36,948 nt of DNA from a virus: IMG/VR virus record IMGVR_UViG_3300043410_000605, positions 1-36,948 of that record. One strand, written 5' to 3'. Below the pieces are notes generated by a model. That model worked only from the letters and a program-made list of their open reading frames with translations, was not told where the DNA came from and searched no databases. The position numbers were made by a program, and so were the translations under genes. Positions within the stretch are counted from its first letter, which is position 1. Each line of letters starts with the position of its first letter. This document shows, one piece after another, positions 30,481 through 36,591 of the stretch.

Positions 30481-31575
30481 ATGGGATTGACGCAAAAATT
30501 AGGTACAATACCTTTAGCAATATTTACAGACTCATCTAATAACATAGGTATAGGTGGTACACCTTCTGGTAGCTATAAATTTGAAGTTACTGGTAGTGGT
30601 AGATTTACTGGTAATATTTATGGTAATGGTTTATTATATTTAAAAAATGGTGCTGGTGCATCTGGTGGTATACAACAAGCTTATGGTGCATCAACTGATA
30701 GTAGAACTTGGTGGATTTCAAATGATGTAAATCAATATGGAGATTTTGCTATACAATCATCAACTACTCAAACTGGTACTACATTTGCTACAAGATTAGC
30801 AATTTTAAATAATGGTAATGTAGGAATTGGTACAAGTAGTCCTGGGTATAGATTGCACTCTGTTGGTGCTGGAAGTGGAAGCGGATGGTCTGTTTTATTA
30901 GAAAATAATAATAAAATTTCTGTTTATGCTGCTCATGCAGATGGTTATGGTATGGCTTTAGACTCTGCGGCTAATGGTTCAGAATATGTCTTTAAAGCAG
31001 CTGGAGGCGATGGTACAAACAAAGGAACAAATGAATGGTTCAAAGTATTTGCCAATGGAGAGACAAGAATAGCTGGTATAAGCGGAAGTTCACAAACTAA
31101 CTTTTCAATTTATGATGGAGGTAGTAGAAGGGTTTTTTGTATACCATCTCAATATTATGGATACATATTTGCGGTAAGCGTTGCGTCAAATGGAGGCAAA
31201 GCTATTTCAATAGGAAATGCTGGTGGTTCATCTGAGGTTGGTTCTATTGTAGCAAATGCAAGTTCAACTACTTATAATACAAGTTCTGACTATCGTTTAA
31301 AAGAAGATTTAAAAGATTTTGAAGGATTAGATATTTTATCTAAAATAAAGTTTTACGATTTTAAATGGAAATCAGAAGATGCAAGAAGTACTGGAGTAAT
31401 TGCACATGAATTACAAGAAATTGTACCTTATGCAGTTAATGGAGAAAAGGATGCTATTGGCAAAGATGATAACCCATCTTATCAAGGAGTAGATTATTCT
31501 AAATTGGTAGCAATAATGGGTAAAGCAATCCAAGAACTTTCTGCTAAAGTATCAGCATTAGAGAATAAATCATAA
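30481..31575 (+). CDS. Third tail fibre with S74 chaperone domain
   Basis: A 364-residue protein with a glycine- and serine-rich beta shaft (FEVTGSGRFTGNIYGNGLLY; NNGNVGIGTSSPGYRLHSVG). From about 268, an S74 domain reads SSDYRLKEDL, GVIAHELQEIVPYAV and IQELSAKVSALENK. Codon use is more AT-rich than in the upstream fibre shaft and like the distal part of the 1713-residue fibre, so both may have arrived together. It may be an alternative receptor-binding protein. Confidence 0.85.
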   Translation: MGLTQKLGTIPLAIFTDSSNNIGIGGTPSGSYKFEVTGSGRFTGNIYGNGLLYLKNGAGASGGIQQAYGASTDSRTWWISNDVNQYGDFAIQSSTTQTGTTFATRLAILNNGNVGIGTSSPGYRLHSVGAGSGSGWSVLLENNNKISVYAAHADGYGMALDSAANGSEYVFKAAGGDGTNKGTNEWFKVFANGETRIAGISGSSQTNFSIYDGGSRRVFCIPSQYYGYIFAVSVASNGGKAISIGNAGGSSEVGSIVANASSTTYNTSSDYRLKEDLKDFEGLDILSKIKFYDFKWKSEDARSTGVIAHELQEIVPYAVNGEKDAIGKDDNPSYQGVDYSKLVAIMGKAIQELSAKVSALENKS

Positions 31576-31580
31576 ATTTG
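31573..31580 (+). promoter_or_regulatory. Promoter -7 box TAAATTTG before the lysis region
   Basis: TAAATTTG followed by TAAAAAATATATAACC and the ATG at 31597. The box overlaps the stop of the third fibre. It would drive the membrane and lysis genes separately from the fibres. There is no terminator between them. Confidence 0.5.
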
Positions 31581-31596
31581 TAAAAAATATATAACC

Positions 31597-31737
31597 ATGA
31601 CATTAAGCAACGAACAATTACAACAATTAGAGGCGATACTCCTTGAGACGCCTTTTAAGTACGCACAGCCAATCTTAAACATCTTACAGAAAGCTGCTCA
31701 AGAACAAGCTCCTGTAGAAGCTAAAGAAGGTGAATAA
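31597..31737 (+). CDS. Small helical protein (46 aa)
   Basis: Reads MTLSNEQLQQLEAILLETPF and continues KYAQPILNILQKAAQEQAP before an acidic tail. Two amphipathic helices, no membrane segment. It starts 16 bases after a promoter box and its stop overlaps the next ATG by one base (TAATG). Similar short proteins occur beside lysis genes in other phages of this phylum, but the function is unknown. Confidence 0.6.
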   Translation: MTLSNEQLQQLEAILLETPFKYAQPILNILQKAAQEQAPVEAKEGE

Positions 31738-32339
31738 TGTTACGCATTAAGGACATTTTATTGGTAGCCATAGTATTAGTCGTATTATGGCTACTTTTTT
31801 TCAGGGATGCTACCTATATAGGTAAAGCTGACTTTAGCGATATGCGTAACTATCGCAAACTGGTAGAAGTACATGATACGGTTTACCAACAGAAAACTTT
31901 TACTAAGTATAAACAAGGAAAAGATATACAATCATATATCATTTTAACCGATACTGAGAAGATAGAAATACATGATACAATAGAGGTCTTATCCGATTAT
32001 ATGCGTAAATTTGCGTACAATGACACTATTTACCAAGATAGTAATAACTTTGTGATTACAGACACTATAAGCCAAAATAAGATACTTTCTAGGTCTTTTA
32101 AGGCTAATTTGACTGAAAAAACCATCATTACCAAGCAACTTTATGTAGAGAAATCTAAGAATACCCTTTATTGGGGATTTAGAGGCGATTTTAGACCATC
32201 TAATGGCTTACAAGTAGTAAGTCCTTCCTTGATGCTAAATGCCAAAAATAAGGCTCTAATTGGTCTTAGTTTAGATTTATATAAAAACTACGGTATTGGC
32301 TACTCAGGTAGCTTGTACTTCAAAATTGGTAAAAAATAA
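31737..32339 (+). CDS. Membrane-anchored periplasmic-type protein (DUF6808-like)
   Basis: A 200-residue protein with one N-terminal membrane helix (about 7-22; LLVAIVLVVLWLLFF) and a polar remainder expected outside the cytoplasm. It has recurring DT-containing strands: VHDTVYQQ, IHDTIEVL, YNDTIYQD and ITDTISQN. The end GYSGSLYFKIGKK looks like outer-membrane-type beta strands. Proteins of this plan are common near lysis genes of Bacteroidota phages. It could help disrupt or connect the envelope layers. DUF6808 is only my best recollection. Confidence 0.7.
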   Translation: MLRIKDILLVAIVLVVLWLLFFRDATYIGKADFSDMRNYRKLVEVHDTVYQQKTFTKYKQGKDIQSYIILTDTEKIEIHDTIEVLSDYMRKFAYNDTIYQDSNNFVITDTISQNKILSRSFKANLTEKTIITKQLYVEKSKNTLYWGFRGDFRPSNGLQVVSPSLMLNAKNKALIGLSLDLYKNYGIGYSGSLYFKIGKK

Positions 32340-32342
32340 AAG

Positions 32343-32648
32343 ATGGCTCCAAAAAAAGGCTTAAATGTGAGTGCTAATCCTCTTCCGATTAGCTTTAAAG
32401 ACTTCGCTAAAAATCCCATTGTGGGAACCCTATTCCTAGTTATTGTAGGAATCTCTGCATTATATGTAGATATTAGGAGTAATTTCAATAGCAGAATTGA
32501 CAATCAAGAACAGCGTATCAATAACCTTGAGTTTAAGGATAGCCTAAAGACTCAAGCCCTAATAGAGTGTAAAACAGCCCTTTCGTCTACTACTACTAAG
32601 CTAGAGACTTTAGATGCTATGGGGGCAATTAAAAAATCAGTCAAATAA
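32343..32648 (+). CDS. Inner-membrane protein with coiled coil, i-spanin-like
   Basis: A 101-residue protein. A basic cytoplasmic start (MAPKKGL) is followed by a membrane helix (about 26-42; IVGTLFLVIVGISALYV) and a coiled-coil periplasmic part (SNFNSRIDNQEQRINNLEFK). This is the topology of inner-membrane spanins (Rz-like) and also of some small membrane proteins in tail ejection. It overlaps the next gene by one base. The role is inferred from topology and place. Confidence 0.65.
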   Translation: MAPKKGLNVSANPLPISFKDFAKNPIVGTLFLVIVGISALYVDIRSNFNSRIDNQEQRINNLEFKDSLKTQALIECKTALSSTTTKLETLDAMGAIKKSVK

Positions 32649-32980
32649 TGAAAGCGACCTTCTTAATTTTCTTATTATCTGGTGTTTTAGTAGTAGGTCA
32701 CAAGGTAACCAACAAGCCAGAGTTATCCCCTAAAGAGGACAAAGAGTTTCAGCAGTTGATGAATGAGTTTCATCAAACCTTATCCAAGAATAAGGAAGTG
32801 CAAGTAAAAGCTGATAAAGCAAAGGAAGCTATAGTAACGCAAACCGTTAGTAAGGTTGCTGAAATTAAGCAAGAAGTTAAAGCCCTAAAAACAGAATTAA
32901 ATGAAGTTAAGATTAAGCTTGATAGTGTTAGTGTTGACACTGGCACCAACTTTAACATTCTCGCAATACCCAAAAACTAA
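32648..32980 (+). CDS. Membrane-anchored coiled-coil protein, possible spanin component
   Basis: A 110-residue protein with an N-terminal hydrophobic segment (about 4-18; TFLIFLLSGVLVVGH) that may be an anchor or uncleaved signal. A long coiled coil follows (LMNEFHQTLSKNKEVQVKAD; KVAEIKQEVKALKTELNEVK). Its last 27 codons overlap, in another frame, the start of the next gene, which encodes that protein's signal peptide. Such out-of-frame overlap is a hallmark of Rz/Rz1 spanin pairs. Confidence 0.65.
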   Translation: MKATFLIFLLSGVLVVGHKVTNKPELSPKEDKEFQQLMNEFHQTLSKNKEVQVKADKAKEAIVTQTVSKVAEIKQEVKALKTELNEVKIKLDSVSVDTGTNFNILAIPKN

Positions 32981-33284
32981 AAAGATAGGTCAAGACTCTG
33001 TGGTGATTATTACCATAGGTCAAGCAGATACCATCAATAATCTTTATAGGTCATATCATGACTCTATAAATAATTTACAATCTAAAATTAAAAAGAATGA
33101 CTCTTTACTCAGCGTTAGAACTATTGAAAAGGATAGCGTCTATAATTGGAAATATAAATACTCACTTAACAAATCTTTATACGAAGATTGGGAAGAAAAT
33201 CAACGCAAAATAGACAAGATACACGCAGCAAGTAAATTAATGCTGATGTTTATTATCATTTTACAATTTAGTCAATTACATTAA
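32901..33284 (+). CDS. Exported protein with C-terminal membrane helix, spanin-like
   Basis: A 127-residue protein. MKLRLSLIVLVLTLAPTLTF followed by SQ is a clear signal peptide (signal peptidase I-like, no lipobox cysteine). A polar, coiled-coil middle (LYRSYHDSINNLQSKIKKND) leads to a C-terminal hydrophobic helix (about 111-124; KLMLMFIIILQF). Unimolecular spanins have a lipid-anchored N terminus and a C-terminal helix; this protein has the helix but not the lipid site. It overlaps the upstream gene by 80 bases out of frame. A spanin role is plausible, not proven. Confidence 0.65.
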   Translation: MKLRLSLIVLVLTLAPTLTFSQYPKTKKIGQDSVVIITIGQADTINNLYRSYHDSINNLQSKIKKNDSLLSVRTIEKDSVYNWKYKYSLNKSLYEDWEENQRKIDKIHAASKLMLMFIIILQFSQLH

Positions 33285-33285
33285 T

Positions 33286-33510
33286 ATGAAACAATTTTTT
33301 CAAGAAGATAATGGTAGGTTTAGTATGAAGCGTTTATGTGGTTTATTGTGCACTATATCACTTTGCCTTACTATGTATCATAATAGCTTTAGTGACGAAC
33401 ATATTGCCCCTAGCCCAGTTCTAGTAGAATCAGTAGCTTTGTTAGCGTTTGGCTGTTTAAGTTTAACAGCAGCAGAGAAAATATTTAAAAAAGATAATAA
33501 TGAAGCTTAG
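33286..33510 (+). CDS. Holin-like small membrane protein
   Basis: A 74-residue protein with two membrane helices (about 17-31, CGLLCTISLCLTMYH, and 46-63, LVESVALLAFGCLSL) joined by a short polar loop and ending in a charged tail (KIFKKDNNEA). This is the size and topology of class II holins, which make the pores that release the endolysin. The gene for an M15 endolysin follows with an 11-base overlap, as expected for a holin-endolysin pair. Confidence 0.72.
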   Translation: MKQFFQEDNGRFSMKRLCGLLCTISLCLTMYHNSFSDEHIAPSPVLVESVALLAFGCLSLTAAEKIFKKDNNEA

Positions 33511-33961
33511 TGCACACTTTGATTTAGCTGAGTTTACAAGAAGTGAATCTGCTAAAAGACATGGAGTATCAAATGAGCCAACTCCTGAACATCAAGATAA
33601 TCTTAAAGTGCTTTGTGAGAAAGTGCTTGAGCCTGTAAGAATCTTTAATGGTGGACCATTGAATATATCATCTGGATATAGAAGTAAGAACTTGAACCAC
33701 TTTATTGGAGGTTCTTTAAGTTCACAACATTGTGAAGGTAAGGCTGCTGACATCGATATGGATGGCATGAGTGGTAAATCTAACACTGAAATCTTTAACT
33801 ACATTAAAGACCATTTAGAGTTTGACCAATTGATATGGGAGTTCGGTGACAACAATAAACCTGACTGGGTTCACGTTTCTTATAATGCAGGAAAGAATAG
33901 AAAACAAATTCTGAAAGCAATCAAAACAAACGGAAGAACAGCATACGCACCATACAAATAA
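33500..33961 (+). CDS. Endolysin, M15 family L,D-/D,D-peptidase
   Basis: A 153-residue zinc peptidase that cuts peptide cross-links or stems in the cell wall. Motifs: ISSGYRS (56-62), SSQHCEGKAADID (74-86) with zinc ligands H77 and D84, and WVHVSY (123-128) with H125 as third ligand. There is no signal peptide, in agreement with release through the holin. Full-length for this family (M15_3-like), with intact ligands, so likely active. Confidence 0.92.
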   Translation: MKLSAHFDLAEFTRSESAKRHGVSNEPTPEHQDNLKVLCEKVLEPVRIFNGGPLNISSGYRSKNLNHFIGGSLSSQHCEGKAADIDMDGMSGKSNTEIFNYIKDHLEFDQLIWEFGDNNKPDWVHVSYNAGKNRKQILKAIKTNGRTAYAPYK

Positions 33962-33985
33962 CCAACCTAACCAAAACCAACACCA

Positions 33986-34693
33986 ATGAGCAAGAAAAAC
34001 GTAGGCATCATAGGGGATACTCATTTCCCCTTTTGTCATTCTCAGTATTTACAATTCTGCTACGAAGTTTTTAACAAGTTCCAATGTTCGGAGATTATCC
34101 ATATTGGAGACGAGGTAGACAACCATGCCATTAGCTACCATGAGACTAATCCTAATGGCCACTCAGCATCTAAGGAGTCTGAAGAGGCTCAGAAACAACT
34201 TAATATCTGGTACAAGAGATTTCCTAATGTTAAGGTCTGTATAGGTAATCATTCTGCCTTACATAAAAGAAAGGCCCAAACGACTGGATTGCCGAATCGA
34301 TTTATTAAATCCTATGAAGATGCTTGGGATGCACCAAAAGGCTGGAAATGGGCCTTAGAATGGGAAATAGATGGTGTTTTGTATACTCATGGTACAGGTA
34401 GCTCAGGACAAGCTGGTGCCATCAATAGAGCAAGAGACGCAAGACAATCTACTGTTATAGGTCACATCCATAGCTTTGGAGGTGTGTTATATAGCAGCTC
34501 AGATAAAGACATGATATTCGGCATGAATGTGGGCTGTGGAATTGATATAAACGCCTATGCAATGGAGTATTCTAAACCTTTCCCCAAAAGACCCACATTA
34601 GGATGCGGAGTGGTACTTGATGGTGGTAGAATCGCTATATTTGTTCCGATGCCTTTAGGAAGTAAAATAATAAGGCTTCCGAAGTCAAAATAA
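33986..34693 (+). CDS. Calcineurin-like metallophosphoesterase
   Basis: A 235-residue enzyme with all the two-metal motifs in order: GDTH (10-13), GDEVD (41-45), GNHS (87-90), THGTG (134-138) and GHIH (159-162). Substrate unknown; relatives cleave phosphodiesters in nucleotides or nucleic acid ends. Its place after lysis genes is unusual for a virion function and suggests a late nucleotide or RNA-processing role. The leader AACCTAACCAAAACCAACAC precedes the ATG, and a strong terminator follows. Confidence 0.9.
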   Translation: MSKKNVGIIGDTHFPFCHSQYLQFCYEVFNKFQCSEIIHIGDEVDNHAISYHETNPNGHSASKESEEAQKQLNIWYKRFPNVKVCIGNHSALHKRKAQTTGLPNRFIKSYEDAWDAPKGWKWALEWEIDGVLYTHGTGSSGQAGAINRARDARQSTVIGHIHSFGGVLYSSSDKDMIFGMNVGCGIDINAYAMEYSKPFPKRPTLGCGVVLDGGRIAIFVPMPLGSKIIRLPKSK

Positions 34694-34712
34694 GGCAGTA
34701 GTTCTAAAAACT

Positions 34713-34756
34713 AAAGTGTGTATTTAATTGATAATCAATTGAGTATGCACTTTTTT
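34713..34756 (+). terminator. Strong intrinsic terminator after the phosphoesterase
   Basis: An 18-bp stem running from AAAGTG (34713) to CACTTT (34753), with four G-U pairs and a small loop near ATAAT, ending in T6 (34751-34756). It ends the main late transcript. Confidence 0.9.
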
Positions 34757-34776
34757 ATCTCTAAATATTAAAAACG

Positions 34777-34784
34777 TAAATTTG
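34777..34784 (+). promoter_or_regulatory. Promoter -7 box TAAATTTG next to ATG
   Basis: TAAATTTG ends one base before the ATG at 34786. With usual spacing, transcription would begin at or inside the start codon, so a leaderless mRNA is predicted. It restarts transcription after the terminator at 34713-34756. Confidence 0.45.
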
Positions 34785-34785
34785 T

Positions 34786-34902
34786 ATGAGTTCCGCAGAA
34801 GAGGCTAAGTTAGTAGAAATCTTAATGAAGCAAAAGCTTGAGTTAGAATCTAAACTAGAATTAATCAAAAAACAACTGAGGACACTAATACAAAAGCGAT
34901 GA
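34786..34902 (+). CDS. Short coiled-coil protein (38 aa)
   Basis: Reads MSSAEEAKLVEILMKQKLEL and continues ESKLELIKKQLRTLIQKR, a single charged helix with heptad pattern. A promoter box directly before it and the next gene 3 bases after it support real expression. It could dimerise or bind the neighbouring 88-residue protein. Function unknown. Confidence 0.6.
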   Translation: MSSAEEAKLVEILMKQKLELESKLELIKKQLRTLIQKR

Positions 34903-34905
34903 GTT

Positions 34906-35172
34906 ATGTTAATGCACATTATCAGTTTAACGGAAGATGATAGCTACGAATATGGAGACATGGTAGAGCAGTCAGATGCCTATATAAACATCCACATGGT
35001 AGAAAGTGTGCTTAATGATGACGAAAACGAAGACAGATGCTTTGTGTATATGCAATCTGAAGACTACTTTTATGTAAACGAATCTGCTGATGCGTTTATT
35101 GCTAGGTATCAAGCTATATTATACGGCTCTGTATTAACTAAATTTTACGATAGAACGAACAAAAGTTCTTAA
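34906..35172 (+). CDS. Hypothetical acidic protein (88 aa)
   Basis: An acidic protein starting MLMHIISLTEDDSYEYGDMV, rich in D, E and Y. The start may be the ATG at 34906 or the third codon (34912). No domain seen. It is the last coding gene of the rightward unit and lies with the 38-residue gene between two strong terminators, so the pair forms its own small transcript. Confidence 0.7.
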   Translation: MLMHIISLTEDDSYEYGDMVEQSDAYINIHMVESVLNDDENEDRCFVYMQSEDYFYVNESADAFIARYQAILYGSVLTKFYDRTNKSS

Positions 35173-35214
35173 AGATGCTTCTCTCATAAGCTGGTGTTTT
35201 GGTTTTTTGGTTAG

Positions 35215-35243
35215 AATCCCCCTTAAAAAAGGGGATTTTTTTT
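35215..35243 (+). terminator. Intrinsic terminator of the last rightward genes
   Basis: AATCCCC/GGGGATT (35215-35221 with 35231-35237) followed by a run of T (35236-35243). It ends the two-gene unit at 34786-35172. Its T-run ends in TTTG, which doubles as the -33 element of the next promoter. Confidence 0.88.
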
Positions 35244-35271
35244 GTTATATCAATTAAGGTTATTAGATTTG
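35241..35271 (+). promoter_or_regulatory. Consensus Bacteroidota promoter before a predicted small RNA
   Basis: TTTG (35241-35244), exactly 19 bases, then TAGATTTG (35264-35271): a full match to both promoter elements. It points right, where no gene lies before the terminator at 35311-35335. Confidence 0.7.
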
Positions 35272-35275
35272 CTTA

Positions 35276-35335
35276 TTGTTTTTTTCGACATACGCATAAT
35301 TTAAGGTACGACCTCCGTTTCTACGGAGGTTTTTT
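35276..35335 (+). ncRNA. Predicted small RNA of about 60 nt
   Basis: Bounded by the consensus promoter at 35241-35271 and the strong terminator at 35311-35335. The unpaired part before the terminator reads CGACATACGCATAATTTAAG and could bind a target mRNA. There is no ATG and no ORF. The exact 5' end is estimated from promoter spacing. It lies between the convergent early and late units. Confidence 0.5.
35311..35335 (+). terminator. Strong terminator ending the small RNA
   Basis: A perfect 8-bp stem ACCTCCGT/ACGGAGGT with a TTCT loop (35311-35330), followed by T5 (35331-35335). It is the last rightward stop before the leftward genes. Confidence 0.92.
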
Positions 35336-35342
35336 AATGCAC

Positions 35343-35367
35343 AAAAAAAGGTAGTATTACTACTACC
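35343..35367 (-). terminator. Terminator of the leftward unit
   Basis: On the minus strand GGTAGTA/TACTACC (35367-35350, loop of 4) is followed by T7 (35349-35343). It ends the leftward genes that begin far upstream at 8425 on the circle and faces the rightward terminators. Confidence 0.88.
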
Positions 35368-35397
35368 CTTCTCACTTTAATTATAACAAAACACAAA

Positions 35398-35580
35398 CTA
35401 TCTTTTTGTATATTGGTCGTAACCAAATGTTGCTATAGCTACTAAGCACAAGAAATATAATCCTCTAATTGCTATGTGCCATGCTAATGGATTCCAAATA
35501 TTCTGTATAAATGCAAATGGCAAATAAAGAATAGTCAAAACTAATAACAAATTTGTTAATGTAGAAATTAAATTTTTCAT
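35398..35580 (-). CDS. Small two-span membrane protein (60 aa)
   Basis: Reads MKNLISTLTNLLLVLTILYL, then PFAFIQNIWNPLAW and a second hydrophobic helix LYFLCLVAIATFGY, with a basic end. Two membrane helices at about 8-27 and 38-54. It overlaps the previous stop by one base (TAATG), so it is the last gene of the leftward unit. Its size suits a holin or antiholin-like or exclusion protein, but there is no direct evidence. Confidence 0.6.
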   Translation of the reverse strand: MKNLISTLTNLLLVLTILYLPFAFIQNIWNPLAWHIAIRGLYFLCLVAIATFGYDQYTKR

Positions 35581-35828
35581 TAGAATGGTAATTTTTCTTT
35601 CTTACCGTCAGCAACCCATGTGTCCATCTCTACATAGAAATTAGTTTCACCAGGTCCTGCAGTCTTCTTGTTTTTAATTAATAGGTTAGCCCATCCTTTG
35701 TTGTTCTTTGCGAACTCATTAATCTTCTCTAAGTCATCTGGACCTAAAGATACTTTCTTAAATTCACCGTAAGCGGTCTTCATACTGAAACATCTACCTA
35801 AGTAAATTTTGTCTGATTTGTTTGCCAT
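35580..35828 (-). CDS. Hypothetical protein, possibly ssDNA-binding-like
   Basis: An 82-residue protein starting MANKSDKIYLGRCFSMKTAY. It contains SLGPDDLEKINEFAKNNKG, then strands WANLLIKNKK and NFYVEMDTWV. The strand-rich ends around a helix and the last residues EKLPF, like the Pro-Phe tip of bacterial SSB proteins, make an OB-fold ssDNA-binding protein a reasonable guess. The tip lacks the usual acidic run, so this is weak. No other SSB candidate is seen in the genome. Confidence 0.65.
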   Translation of the reverse strand: MANKSDKIYLGRCFSMKTAYGEFKKVSLGPDDLEKINEFAKNNKGWANLLIKNKKTAGPGETNFYVEMDTWVADGKKEKLPF

Positions 35829-35846
35829 GTTTTTATTTTTTGATTG

Positions 35847-36053
35847 TTAAATACTCTTTTTGAAATTTTGTTTCAATTTGGTTAGGTACAAGCTTAAATC
35901 TAATGCTTCCTCTATAGCGTGGTCTAACCATTGTTCCGTTGATAAGTCATCTCTATCCAAAGTCGTGCCATATTTATTTAAACCTAAATTGGCTCTATCC
36001 TTGTAACGATTAATAACCTCTGTTACAACGCTGTCATAATTTTCATTATCCAT
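35847..36053 (-). CDS. MazG-like helical protein
   Basis: A 68-residue protein. YGTTLDRDDLSTEQWLDHAI followed by EEALDLSLYLTKL has the E-E-x-x-D arrangement of the all-alpha NTP pyrophosphatase (MazG-like) group. Phage members of this group degrade unusual nucleotides or alarmones. It is shorter than catalytic MazG domains, so activity is uncertain. It overlaps the upstream gene by 8 bases. Confidence 0.7.
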   Translation of the reverse strand: MDNENYDSVVTEVINRYKDRANLGLNKYGTTLDRDDLSTEQWLDHAIEEALDLSLYLTKLKQNFKKSI

Positions 36054-36270
36054 TCTTTCTGTATTCGTTAACTAATTGTTTTATAAAAGGTCTATACTTT
36101 AAATCTATAGCATAGTCTTTTAATATCTCTTCAAAAGTAGCAATAGTTTCTTCTGAAACAAACTCTTTTTGCTCTTTAGTTACTTTAGGACTAAGTTTTT
36201 TAGGTCCTGGTTTTGGCAAATTTTCAGCATTAATAACTAATTCCTTGTTTTCTAATTCTATATTTTCCAT
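36046..36270 (-). CDS. Hypothetical acidic protein (74 aa)
   Basis: Starts MENIELENKELVINAENLPK with a proline- and lysine-rich piece (PKPGPKKLSPKVT), then an acidic, helical C-terminal half (EETIATFEEILKDYAIDLKY). No domain recognised. It lies one base after the zinc-ribbon gene and overlaps the MazG-like gene by 8 bases, in one compact early operon. Confidence 0.65.
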   Translation of the reverse strand: MENIELENKELVINAENLPKPGPKKLSPKVTKEQKEFVSEETIATFEEILKDYAIDLKYRPFIKQLVNEYRKNG

Positions 36271-36271
36271 A

Positions 36272-36466
36272 TTATCTATTTTTAGTAGGTGTTCTTATTG
36301 ATATAATTTGTCCAGTTTTTTTTGTATTTAACTGGACATTAGTTAATTCTTTGCCACATTTAAAGCAGCTAACCTTATGTTCTGCTAACTGAGACTCCCA
36401 AACATAATCTTCGGTTAATCTTCCGCAGTTGCAGCTATATGTTCTTTTACCGTAGGTATCTTTCAT
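36272..36466 (-). CDS. Small zinc-ribbon protein (64 aa)
   Basis: Cysteines at C12 and C14 (SCNCG) and C34 and C37 (SCFKCGKEL) form two knuckles about 20 residues apart, the plan of zinc-ribbon proteins of the FmdB type. It likely binds zinc and possibly nucleic acid. The C-terminal tail is polar and basic (ISIRTPTKNR). Its ATG overlaps the stop of the 41-residue basic gene by one base. Confidence 0.72.
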   Translation of the reverse strand: MKDTYGKRTYSCNCGRLTEDYVWESQLAEHKVSCFKCGKELTNVQLNTKKTGQIISIRTPTKNR

Positions 36467-36591
36467 TATCTTCCTTGCCTGTTGTATTTTTTAACTGGTT
36501 TGTCTTTAGGTCCTTTACGTTTCTTTGCTTTACCTTCTCTTCTCTTACCGAAGTTCACCTTCTGTGAATTTGTAGTCTTTGCTTTCGCCAT
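36466..36591 (-). CDS. Small, very basic protein (41 aa)
   Basis: Starts MAKAKTTNSQKVNFGKRREG and continues KAKKRKGPKDKPVKKYNRQGR. About 40 percent of the residues are Lys or Arg, and it should bind nucleic acid. Small basic proteins with a similar YNRQGR or YRGQGR end occur in Bacteroidota phages. It starts inside the end of the VRR-NUC gene (47-base out-of-frame overlap) and stops at the start of the zinc-ribbon gene. Confidence 0.62.
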   Translation of the reverse strand: MAKAKTTNSQKVNFGKRREGKAKKRKGPKDKPVKKYNRQGR

